DNA from: Bacillota bacterium
Lineage (GTDB): Bacteria; Bacillota; UBA4882; UBA8346
Length of the DNA stretch: 5,745 bases
Direction: 5' to 3'
NCBI GenBank assembly: GCA_003501365.1
Contig: DNPP01000059.1
Coordinates: forward strand, 1-5,745
This document shows, in pieces, positions 1 through 5,304 of this stretch. The notes beneath the pieces were generated by a model, which did no database searches, had not been told where the DNA came from, and saw only the letters and a program-made list of their open reading frames with translations. Within the stretch, counting starts at the first letter, position 1, and each line of letters opens with the position of its first letter. The position numbers and the translations under genes are program-made.

Positions 1-725
1 TAAATGGAATCAACAGACCGGAGAGCCTTGCCGGAAGATAGTTAGCCAGGTCGTCGAGCTTGGCGGAAGCCCATCCCCAGTGCAGATAACGATCGTTTTT
101 AAAGCCCACCATCGAGTCTAAGGTACTGATGGCTTTGAATGTAAAAGCGAGCGGCGCAGCGAGTCCAAAACAAGAACCAATGATTATGTAAAAAAGAGGG
201 GATATTACTCCATCCACGGTATTTTCGGCGGTAGTTCTCCACAACGGCTCGAATGACTTCTTTTTCATTCAAATGGGCTGTTTCTCTGCCAACTAACATG
301 CCGACCCGTTCACGCGCTTGCGGAAGATTTTTTTGGACAAGCAAGGTATGAACTTTTAAAGCCTCGTCCGCCAGACAGCGGGTTGCTAATGCCGAATATA
401 AAAAATAAATATTGAGGATGTGGAACAATATGGGATGAATAGCGGCCCCGATTTTGAGAATGAACCCAATCCCTGTGCAGGTGATCCCAACTGTTAAAAC
501 AGCTAAAATAATACCAAAAAATCGTTCCCATACAACCGGGGAAGTTAGGGAAAATTGATGGGAAGGAATTTTGGCTTGCAATCGCCGTAAAAAAGTCTCT
601 ATTGTATGTATCAAATGTCCGATGATCCGTACCGGGTGATATAACCAGCAAAGGTCCCCAATCAACCAATCAAGAACAATGGCCAATCCATAATCCATCA
701 CCAGGTCTATCATCAATTTTGCCAT
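1..725 (-). CDS. cbiB: Adenosylcobinamide-phosphate synthase CbiB, frameshifted and cut by the left window edge
   Basis: CbiB (called CobD in aerobic-pathway naming) is a membrane protein that attaches aminopropanol or its phosphate to adenosylcobyric acid, giving adenosylcobinamide (phosphate). The N-terminal part has the family opening (LDWLIGD, then HPVRIIG), hydrophobic segments, and the conserved stretch VGRETAHLNEKEVIRAVVEN. There the frame breaks: the original frame runs into unrelated residues and stops at 99-101. Skipping base 233 restores the family sequence (TAENTVDGVISPLFY, then STLDSMVGFKNDRY, then GWASAKLDDLANYLPAR) to position 1 with no stop. About 240 of the usual 310-330 residues are present; the C-terminus is outside the window. 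The start is uncertain. An ATG at 780-782 overlaps the end of the cobC-like gene but adds a tail unlike the family. I prefer the ATG at 723-725 or 711-713, behind a GGAGGT. It is the last visible gene of the cob operon. Family identity is firm; whether the break is real or a sequence error is open. Confidence 0.93.
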
Positions 726-731
726 ACCTCC
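726..731 (-). promoter_or_regulatory. Ribosome binding site bearing on the cbiB start
   Basis: On the minus strand a near-perfect GGAGGT lies here. It is only one base from the ATG at 723-725 and 13 bases from the ATG at 711-713, with a TTG at 714-716 between them at about 10 bases. The usual spacing is 5-9, so none fits ideally. The site does argue that translation starts around 711-725 and not at the upstream ATG at 780-782. Confidence 0.55.
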
Positions 732-774
732 GGTAGTCGTAGAATCTTTTGACCTAGCAGATTGATATTCGGTA

Positions 775-1365
775 TTACCCATTCAGCATTGTTAAATAAG
801 CATATCCGACTTCATCCACTTCCACGTGGGCAATACTGCCGGTATCTACTTTGAAACGCCAACACTCCTCGGTTTTGAACCTCAAAAGATGGGTGATCAT
901 GGTGCGGATACAACCGCCATGGGTTACGAGTAAGATTCGGCTATTTGGATAACTTGAGATCAAACCATCAATAAAAGATATTATCCGTTGGTGAAATTGT
1001 TTATCATTTTCCGCTCCGGGAATAGGGTGGGCGGGATTTGTTAACCATCGTCCGGCTTCTGCCGGGTGATTGGCCTTGATATCGGCTAATGTAAGATTAT
1101 CCCATAGGCCGAAGTCCCTTTCTTTAAGAGAATCCGAAATTTGTATATCTAAACCGTAGGCCGTATTAATGATTTCCGCCGTTTGATAAGCCCTTTTTAA
1201 TGGGCTGGCGAAAACCACATCGGGCGTTTGGTGGACTAACTTATCTTTGATGATATAGGCTTGTGCCGTTCCCGTCGCATTTAATTCCAGATCAGTCCAT
1301 CCGACAAAAGTCCCTTTTCGATTGCCGTCTGTTTCGCCATGACGTACTAAAATAAGTTCTAACAT
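775..1365 (-). CDS. cobC: Histidine phosphatase family protein, probable alpha-ribazole phosphatase CobC
   Basis: This 196-residue cytoplasmic protein belongs to the phosphoglycerate mutase-like histidine phosphatase superfamily. Visible motifs are LVRHGETDGN with the phospho-accepting His9 and Arg8, ASPLKRAYQTA with Arg58, KERDFGLWDN with acidic Glu82, and VTHGGCIR with the second catalytic His149. The length is normal for CobC. In the B12 pathway CobC removes the 5'-phosphate of alpha-ribazole phosphate or of adenosylcobalamin phosphate, completing the lower ligand. The sequence alone cannot separate CobC from other phosphatases of the superfamily; the assignment rests on its place between cobS and cbiB. 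An open frame extends to 1452, but those 29 extra codons lie inside cobS. The ATG at 1363-1365 starts right at the conserved LELILVRHG and has AAAGG six bases upstream. It begins 14 bases after the cobS stop, so the two are surely cotranscribed. Confidence 0.86.
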   Translation of the reverse strand: MLELILVRHGETDGNRKGTFVGWTDLELNATGTAQAYIIKDKLVHQTPDVVFASPLKRAYQTAEIINTAYGLDIQISDSLKERDFGLWDNLTLADIKANHPAEAGRWLTNPAHPIPGAENDKQFHQRIISFIDGLISSYPNSRILLVTHGGCIRTMITHLLRFKTEECWRFKVDTGSIAHVEVDEVGYAYLTMLNG

Positions 1366-1379
1366 GAGCAGCCTTTCTG

Positions 1380-2141
1380 TTATAGTAAAGTCTGGGGGCG
1401 CAAATAAATAAGATAGCCCACAATTAAATAAAGTAGTTGAGCTAATTCGCAAACTGCGCCCAAAATATCGCCGGTGATTCCGTCAATTTTGGCGGCAAAA
1501 AATTTTATAATCAGGGATATTAAAATTCCTACTAAAAAAACGATTAAAAGTCCTTTGATTCCAAGGATCAAAATAAATAAAATGCTGGTAATGGCTATGC
1601 CAATGAGGATTTCTTTTAGTCCGCAAAAATTGATAAAATGAAGTCCCAGCCCATTTTGACGGGCATATTTTTCAAGTCCGGCCCCAAGGGGGAGAGCCAT
1701 TCTTCCGATCACCGGCATTAGTACAATTAACCCTAGAGCCTTGGTTGGGATTTCCATGAATAAAAAAACATAACCGAGGACAATGAGGATAATGGCTAAA
1801 ACAGCATTGGTTCCCACCCGGCTATCCTTCATGATTTCCAGAATGCGTTCCTTGGGCCGGTGCGAGAATAATCCGTCCGCGGTATCGCCAAGTCCGTCAA
1901 GGTGCAGTCCGCCTGTGAGGAAGACGTAGATCATACATAAGAATAAACTGCTGATCATGGCGGGAAAAAGCAATCGCAGCAGATAAAGGCTACCCGCCAG
2001 AATTCCACCCAGCAGTAAACCAATCAAAGGAGCGTATGCCAGCGAGCGGCCTAAATCCTCCGGTTCCATAGAGATAGTAAGCCCTAGTGGAATGGTGGTC
2101 AAAAATTGGACTAACCATAATATTTGCTTGATAATTCGCAA
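1380..2141 (-). CDS. cobS: Adenosylcobinamide-GDP ribazoletransferase (cobalamin synthase) CobS
   Basis: CobS is the integral membrane enzyme that joins adenosylcobinamide-GDP to alpha-ribazole or its phosphate, releasing GMP. The 253-residue protein has the normal family length and several hydrophobic membrane segments (about 35-75, 112-150, 176-212, 233-247). The family signatures are all present: QFLTTIPL at 12-19, the acidic metal/nucleotide motif GGLHLDGLGDTADGL at 77-91, EIMKDSRVGTNAV at 102-114, and KIDGITGDILGAVCELAQ at 218-235. The start is an unusual TTG (2139-2141), chosen because it yields the typical short N-terminus (MRIIKQILWLVQFLT) and because AAGGAG lies at 2152-2157, ten bases upstream. 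The next ATG, at residue 25, would cut off a conserved part. It follows cobU after 67 bases that contain no obvious terminator. Confidence 0.97.
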   Translation of the reverse strand: MRIIKQILWLVQFLTTIPLGLTISMEPEDLGRSLAYAPLIGLLLGGILAGSLYLLRLLFPAMISSLFLCMIYVFLTGGLHLDGLGDTADGLFSHRPKERILEIMKDSRVGTNAVLAIILIVLGYVFLFMEIPTKALGLIVLMPVIGRMALPLGAGLEKYARQNGLGLHFINFCGLKEILIGIAITSILFILILGIKGLLIVFLVGILISLIIKFFAAKIDGITGDILGAVCELAQLLYLIVGYLIYLRPQTLL

Positions 2142-2208
2142 AGGGGATTGGCTCCTTCCTATTCATTGAGTATAAATAGTATGAAATCGGTTGTCTTTAA
2201 ACCGGATA

Positions 2209-2766
2209 TTATTTAATTCGCAGGGGAATTCCTGATACGCACAAAAAAACTTCATGAGCAGCTGAAGCCAATAGCTGGTTAATCCGGCCATGGATATCCA
2301 TAAAAATCCGGGAAAGACGGTTCTCGGGTATAAGTCCCATCCCAAGTTCATTGGTAACCAGGATAATGGGAATATCCAACTTGTCCACGCAATAAATCAA
2401 TTTTTGAAATTCTTTCCGGAATTGTGCTTCAAGATCGGCAATCACCCGGTGGTCGGCGGTTTCCCAGTCAACTTCGGCGTCAAATACCAAATTATTAAGC
2501 ATCACCGTAACACAATCCAATAAAACAGCCGATTTTCCCGGAGCATTTTTTAAAATCAGCGTATCTAAATCCCGATAAGCCTCAATTGTTTGCCAATGAG
2601 ACGGCCGGTGTTCACGGTGCTTAGCAATCCGTTCCTCCATTTCGGAATCAATTGGAAGAGCAGTTGCAATATATAGGACATTTGAACCGGCCTTGGAAGC
2701 AACTTTTTCGGCATAGGTGCTTTTACCGCTGCGTGCTCCGCCGGTGATTAAGATCAATCGTGCCAT
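2209..2766 (-). CDS. cobU: Bifunctional adenosylcobinamide kinase / adenosylcobinamide-phosphate guanylyltransferase CobU
   Basis: CobU phosphorylates adenosylcobinamide and then transfers GMP from GTP to form adenosylcobinamide-GDP, the substrate of CobS. The 185-residue cytoplasmic protein is full length. Visible features are the P-loop GGARSGKS at 9-16, LYIATALPIDSEMEERI at 31-47, a histidine-rich stretch KHREHRPSHW at 49-58 (the region holding the guanylylated histidine in characterised CobU; which His is equivalent needs an alignment), LLDCVTVMLNNL at 82-93, and the strongly conserved VTNELGMGLIPENRLSR at 137-153, followed by GRINQLLA and FLCVSGIPL. It is the first gene of the operon behind the cobalamin riboswitch, about 240 bases downstream of the aptamer. 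Its ribosome binding site is not ideal: GAGAG directly abuts the ATG and GAAAGG lies about 13 bases upstream. The motifs begin right after the chosen start, which supports it. Confidence 0.97.
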   Translation of the reverse strand: MARLILITGGARSGKSTYAEKVASKAGSNVLYIATALPIDSEMEERIAKHREHRPSHWQTIEAYRDLDTLILKNAPGKSAVLLDCVTVMLNNLVFDAEVDWETADHRVIADLEAQFRKEFQKLIYCVDKLDIPIILVTNELGMGLIPENRLSRIFMDIHGRINQLLASAAHEVFLCVSGIPLRIK

Positions 2767-2893
2767 CTCTCTGTGATGCCTTTCTCTTTTTTATCGATAG
2801 CCTCATCTCGACTCATTGCCGGTTATTTCGCCATGTTATTGGTACCCTAAGATTCACTAGTGCTTCATCTTTTAATAGGATAATTTTTTGGAA

Positions 2894-2928
2894 AATAAAA
2901 AAAGGCGTCCCTCAAAGCAAGAGCCCTT
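2894..2928 (-). terminator. Candidate intrinsic terminator in the cob leader (riboswitch expression platform)
   Basis: On the minus strand an imperfect hairpin lies at 2902-2928: outer AAGG with CCTT, a neighbouring C-G pair past a bulge, and inner CTC with GAG around a TTGCTTT loop. It is followed at once by a seven-T tract and a further TTTT. It sits between the cobalamin aptamer and cobU, where a ligand-dependent terminator is expected. The U-tract is convincing and the stem is only moderate, so ligand control here is inference. Confidence 0.55.
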
Positions 2929-2966
2929 ATAAACAAAAAATTAATCCTGGAGACTAATTGTTGTCA

Positions 2967-2992
2967 AAATATAAAAGCCTTCCCTCCGAAGG
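2967..2992 (-). terminator. Candidate proximal hairpin with U-rich tail just after the riboswitch
   Basis: On the minus strand CCTTC (2988-2992) and GAAGG (2978-2982) can form a five-base-pair stem around a GGAGG loop, followed by C and the interrupted T tract TTTTATATTTT. A second CCTTC at 3005-3009 overlaps the 3' strand of aptamer helix P1, so the GAAGG could pair with either copy. This may be part of a switching structure. The stem is short and the call is tentative. Confidence 0.35.
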
Positions 2993-3006
2993 TGGTAAAG
3001 TGACGA

Positions 3007-3162
3007 AGGTATAGGCAGGTCTCCTGACTCATGATTCATTTGCAACCGTGGCCTTCCCAAGGGTTCTCAGTGGCACAATTCACAGTGCATCATCATTTAC
3101 AGTAGCGGGGGCTGTAACGGATTTTAACCGTTTTCCCTTTTCAATCCGTTTTGCGGATACCT
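3007..3162 (-). promoter_or_regulatory. Cobalamin (AdoCbl-type) riboswitch aptamer
   Basis: The minus strand carries the hallmarks of the cobalamin riboswitch in the right order. First comes a GGGAAAACGG...CCG segment and CAGCCCCCGCTACTGT (around 3099-3137). Then come CCACTG with GGGAAGGC (3051-3073), and finally the B12 box, read as GAGTCAGGAGACCTGCC (3014-3030). The ends pair as helix P1: AGGTAT at 3157-3162 with ATACCT at 3007-3012. An ATCCG/CGGAT hairpin (3144-3158) follows P1 on the 5' side. At about 156 bases between the P1 ends it is on the compact side. It lies in the leader of cobU, downstream of a promoter and upstream of terminator-like hairpins, so high adenosylcobalamin should reduce expression of cobU-cobS-cobC-cbiB. 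The exact class (I or II) was not resolved. Confidence 0.96.
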
Positions 3163-3185
3163 AATACGTATTTAGTTTTAAGCAA

Positions 3186-3214
3186 AATTTATCATGAATT
3201 CACGGAATAGTCAA
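3186..3214 (-). promoter_or_regulatory. Sigma-A-like promoter of the cob operon
   Basis: On the minus strand TTGACT (3209-3214) matches the -35 box in five of six positions. It is followed after exactly 17 bases by TAAATT (3186-3191), a four-of-six match to the -10 box. The expected transcript start, near 3179, lies about 17 bases before the riboswitch P1 helix, the layout expected for a riboswitch leader. Confidence 0.6.
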
Positions 3215-3245
3215 TCCTGATCGGGTACAAAAAAACTTTAATTTG

Positions 3246-3533
3246 TTAAACCGGTTGGTATGGGTTGGGCATATTGTCCGATTTTTGCCGGAAATCATTA
3301 TCCAGTTCTTGAAGGCGCGACATCAGTCGCAAGGGAATTGTAACAATCTTTATGGATATTGGGCTAGGAATTAACCGCTTGCAGAAATCCCGCGATTTAT
3401 TCAAGCAGCGTTGGAGGGATTCCCAAATATAATCTACAAGTACGCTTAATTCATGCTTGGTCCAATCTTCGAAGACTGCAAATGTAATCATAATATCGGC
3501 ATTAGGAAGCAGGGACGTTTCAGAAGTTGTCAT
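3246..3533 (-). CDS. Hypothetical protein, 95 residues
   Basis: I do not recognise this protein. It is probably real: the ATG at 3531-3533 has a perfect AAGGAG (3540-3545) at six bases spacing, and the frame is open for 95 codons. The product looks soluble and cytoplasmic, with no signal peptide and no clear membrane segment. An acidic, aromatic central part (FAVFEDWTKHELSVLVDYIWES, residues 18-39) suggests amphipathic helices. It is followed by a basic stretch (KSRDFCKRL), an Ile/Pro-rich segment (IPSPISIKIVTIPLRL) and a polar tail ending NPYQPV. Two cysteines (about 43 and 51) are spaced too far apart for a simple metal motif. It lies downstream of the inverted-repeat terminator at 3585-3618 and ends about 30 bases before the cob promoter, so it is probably a separate short transcript. 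No convincing promoter is visible in the roughly 50 bases before it. Any link to cobalamin or sporulation would be a guess. Confidence 0.7.
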   Translation of the reverse strand: MTTSETSLLPNADIMITFAVFEDWTKHELSVLVDYIWESLQRCLNKSRDFCKRLIPSPISIKIVTIPLRLMSRLQELDNDFRQKSDNMPNPYQPV

Positions 3534-3584
3534 GGTATTCTCCTTTATATTTTCAAAAATTACAAAAGCAATTATATTTCGTTC

Positions 3585-3618
3585 AAAAGGGGCTGTCTCA
3601 TTTAGCGGGACAGCCCTT
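3585..3618. terminator. Strong inverted-repeat terminator, probably serving the upstream minus-strand small gene
   Basis: GGGCTGTC (3590-3597) pairs perfectly with GACAGCCC (3609-3616). A G-T and a C-G pair extend the stem inward, and a G-T and an A-T pair extend it outward. On the minus strand the stem is followed by a short TTTT, placing it about 20 bases after the stop of the 73-codon gene. On the plus strand TTGTTCT follows, which is weaker. It insulates the 73-codon gene from the 95-codon gene. Confidence 0.8.
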
Positions 3619-3637
3619 GTTCTAGGTTGTTATGCCG

Positions 3638-3859
3638 TTACAACAGTTCTTGTGCAGCGATAATCAGGATTTGGAACGGCAGTTTCTTTTCAAGGAAGAA
3701 AGTATGTTTATTGAGAGTAACGAACTTCTCGACATCGATGAAGCCGGTTATTGCAGTGCCGGGGAATTTTCCGACACAGAATTTTTGATCTTCACTGATG
3801 ATTTTGACACTCGCTTCAGTGAATTTATTTTCCTTGTTATCATACGGGATAGAATCCAT
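3638..3859 (-). CDS. Hypothetical small protein, 73 residues, divergent from spoIIP
   Basis: A small gene without a firm family assignment. The start at 3857-3859 has an excellent AAAGAGGTG ribosome binding site (3866-3874) with six bases spacing after GAGGTG, and the stop is followed by a strong hairpin terminator, so it forms a complete single-gene unit. The product has a polar N-terminus (MDSIPYDNKENKF) and a series of likely beta strands: ASVKIISEDQKFCVGKF, then TAITGFIDVEKFVTLN, then KHTFFLEKKLPFQILI. There is one cysteine and no signal peptide. The closing pattern, an alternating segment ending in KKLPFQILI, faintly recalls the DUF3794/SPOCS beta domain of spore-envelope proteins; this is a weak visual impression only. 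Its divergent position next to spoIIP and a possible sigma-K-like promoter fit a sporulation role. An overlapping plus-strand frame (3632-3991) is judged to be its antisense shadow, because it lacks comparable start signals. Confidence 0.72.
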   Translation of the reverse strand: MDSIPYDNKENKFTEASVKIISEDQKFCVGKFPGTAITGFIDVEKFVTLNKHTFFLEKKLPFQILIIAAQELL

Positions 3860-3906
3860 TCAAGTCACCTCTTTCGCATCCGACTTGTTTGGGCTATGCC
3901 CGTTAA

Positions 3907-3935
3907 TAAAATATGTATTTATAAACATAAAAGTT
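3907..3935 (-). promoter_or_regulatory. Possible sigma-K-like promoter of the 73-residue gene
   Basis: On the minus strand CATATTTTA (3907-3915) fits the sigma-K -10 pattern CATAnnnTA exactly. An AAC (3933-3935) lies 17 bases upstream, where the short AC-containing -35 element is expected. The predicted start would give a leader of roughly 40 bases. The region is very AT-rich, so a chance match is quite possible. Confidence 0.3.
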
Positions 3936-4014
3936 CGGGTCTTGAAACAAATTATAATAAATTCATGTATTTTTGTGATTGTTATACGTAGTCAATTAAA
4001 TTTAAGACCCAAAG

Positions 4015-4044
4015 AAATATTCTAAAATAAAATAATCATACATA
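4015..4044 (+). promoter_or_regulatory. Sigma-E-like sporulation promoter of spoIIP
   Basis: AAATATT (4015-4021) resembles the mother-cell sigma-E -35 element (KMATATT, one mismatch). It is followed after 15 bases by CATACATA (4037-4044), matching the -10 element CATACAMT in all but the last position. The spacing is within the normal range. spoIIP is a known sigma-E regulon member in Bacillus subtilis, so the match agrees with the gene. The leader would be short, about 18 bases, with the ribosome binding site near its 5' end. Confidence 0.7.
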
Positions 4045-4068
4045 GACTCTTGCAGGAGAGATAATTGT

Positions 4069-5196
4069 ATGATGAATGATTCTAAAAATCAAACCACCCC
4101 AAGGGGAACCCGGTTGCGACCAATAGTGATTACATTGGGGATTCTGTTAATGTTAGCGGGTATATTTATTGCGCATATTATTCATACTGAGAGCATTATG
4201 CCTTCCAATTCCGTTGCATTGGTAAGCGGCACAATCCGTTTAGATACGCAGACCAGTAAGTATATTTTAAAAAACGGGATGCCGTTTCTTGAAAAAATGG
4301 TGGACGAGGATGATCCGTTAACCTTTTTAAATATCAATTGGACGGACATTTATTGGAGTTTGGCGGCTAACATTAAAAATACCAGTCCGCTTGAGATTAT
4401 TCGGACTCAATTGCCTTTGTTGGCGCTAGTAAAGGTACAGCCTAAATTAGCACCCAAACCGGTACCTTTAGTTATCCAAAGGCCGATTGAAGACAATCCG
4501 CAATTGCCGTTACCGGAGCCGGAAAGAAGACCCGAACCCCCATCACTTGTGCTTGGTAAACCGGTAGTATTTATTTATCATACCCATACCACGGAGTCTT
4601 ATATTCCGGCGAGCGGCAAAGATCATCTAGTCAATCAGAAAGGCGACATAGTGAAAGTCGGTAGCTACTTGCAAAAAGTGCTCGAGGAAAAGTACCATCT
4701 CCAATGTATGCATTCGGAGACCATTCATGATCAATTTCCATTTCGGGATTCTTATAAAAGATCGCAATTGACGGTGATTAGTTACCTCAAACAATATCCA
4801 TCTACGAAGGTAGTTTTAGACCTTCATCGCGACGCGACCCCGGGCTTAGAGAACGGCCGGATGATTAAAGGGGTAAGAGCGGCTACGATCGTGACGGTTG
4901 TCGGCAGTGATAAAATGGGATTACCGCATCCTCATTGGAAAGATAATTTAGAATTCGCCAAGAAACTCAATGAAAACATGGAACTGCTTTATCCGGGGTT
5001 AAGTAACGGGATCATCATATCGGATGCCCGTTATAATCAACATCTGCACACTCATGCAATATTGATTGAATTCGGAGACCAATATACCACCTTAGAAGAA
5101 GCTTATCGCGCGGCGGATTTCTTTGCCGATGTTTTGGCATTGACGCTCAATAAAGATAATTCACCGGGAGTAACCACTCTAGATGGGATAAAATGA
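4069..5196 (+). CDS. spoIIP: Stage II sporulation protein P (SpoIIP), peptidoglycan amidase/endopeptidase
   Basis: SpoIIP is anchored in the mother-cell membrane and, with SpoIID and SpoIIM, degrades septal peptidoglycan so that the forespore can be engulfed. It cuts stem peptides from glycan (amidase) and cross-links (endopeptidase). The 375-residue protein has a short basic cytoplasmic N-terminus, one membrane anchor at about 18-38, a variable outside region, a proline-rich linker at about 124-160, and the SpoIIP catalytic domain from about 164 to 362. Conserved parts are VFIYHTHTTESYIP at 167-180 (His171, His173, Glu176), VVLDLHRDA at 248-256 (His253), and RYNQHLHTHAILIEFG at 321-336 with Glu334, followed by TTLEEA. 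These His and Glu residues are the likely zinc-site and catalytic candidates. AGGAGAG lies eight bases before the ATG; a second ATG follows directly, so the start may shift by one codon. It is a single-gene unit with its own sigma-E-like promoter and terminator. No gpr gene, its partner in some species, lies upstream here. Confidence 0.96.
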   Translation: MMNDSKNQTTPRGTRLRPIVITLGILLMLAGIFIAHIIHTESIMPSNSVALVSGTIRLDTQTSKYILKNGMPFLEKMVDEDDPLTFLNINWTDIYWSLAANIKNTSPLEIIRTQLPLLALVKVQPKLAPKPVPLVIQRPIEDNPQLPLPEPERRPEPPSLVLGKPVVFIYHTHTTESYIPASGKDHLVNQKGDIVKVGSYLQKVLEEKYHLQCMHSETIHDQFPFRDSYKRSQLTVISYLKQYPSTKVVLDLHRDATPGLENGRMIKGVRAATIVTVVGSDKMGLPHPHWKDNLEFAKKLNENMELLYPGLSNGIIISDARYNQHLHTHAILIEFGDQYTTLEEAYRAADFFADVLALTLNKDNSPGVTTLDGIK

Positions 5197-5205
5197 TTGA
5201 GAATA

Positions 5206-5254
5206 AATAAAAACAGAGCAGTCATCGTAAATATTTCGGAGCCGCTCTGCTTTT
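5206..5254. terminator. Shared terminator between convergent spoIIP and rubrerythrin genes
   Basis: CAGAGC (5214-5219) can pair with GCTCTG (5244-5249) around a loop of 24 bases. On the plus strand CTTTT follows; on the minus strand a longer T-rich tract (TTTTTATTTATT) follows. It lies between the stop of spoIIP and the stop of the convergent rubrerythrin gene, so it can serve both. The minus-strand reading, for rubrerythrin, has the better U-tract. The six-pair stem with a large loop is only moderate. Confidence 0.6.
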
Positions 5255-5304
5255 AGAACCGGTATTAATAGTTAACCGGCATGGATAAGAAATTCCGCTG
5301 GGAC

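Noticed and set aside
310..669. Minus-strand open frame of 119 codons inside cbiB.
   Set aside because: It overlaps the CbiB coding sequence in another frame and shows no family features; only the CbiB frame gives conserved motifs.
2188..2204. Small hairpin CGGTT/AACCG between cobU and cobS.
   Set aside because: Five pairs with no U-tract after it on the minus strand; not a terminator, and too small to claim as a processing site.
2943..2972. Perfect TTGACA on the minus strand (2961-2966) between the riboswitch and cobU, a possible second, riboswitch-independent promoter.
   Set aside because: At 16-18 bases downstream there is only a poor -10 candidate (TAATTT, three of six), in an AT-rich leader. 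Without a transcript start it is not supported.
3229..3250. Minus-strand TTTAA/TTAAA hairpin with a seven-T run at the end of the 95-residue gene.
   Set aside because: The stem is five A-T pairs only and includes the stop codon. The T run is suggestive, but the stem is too weak to call a terminator.
3632..3991. Plus-strand open frame of 119 codons overlapping the 73-residue gene.
   Set aside because: It is antisense to a minus-strand gene with a much better ribosome binding site and terminator, and its start lies just past the terminator hairpin with no good start signal. Judged a shadow.
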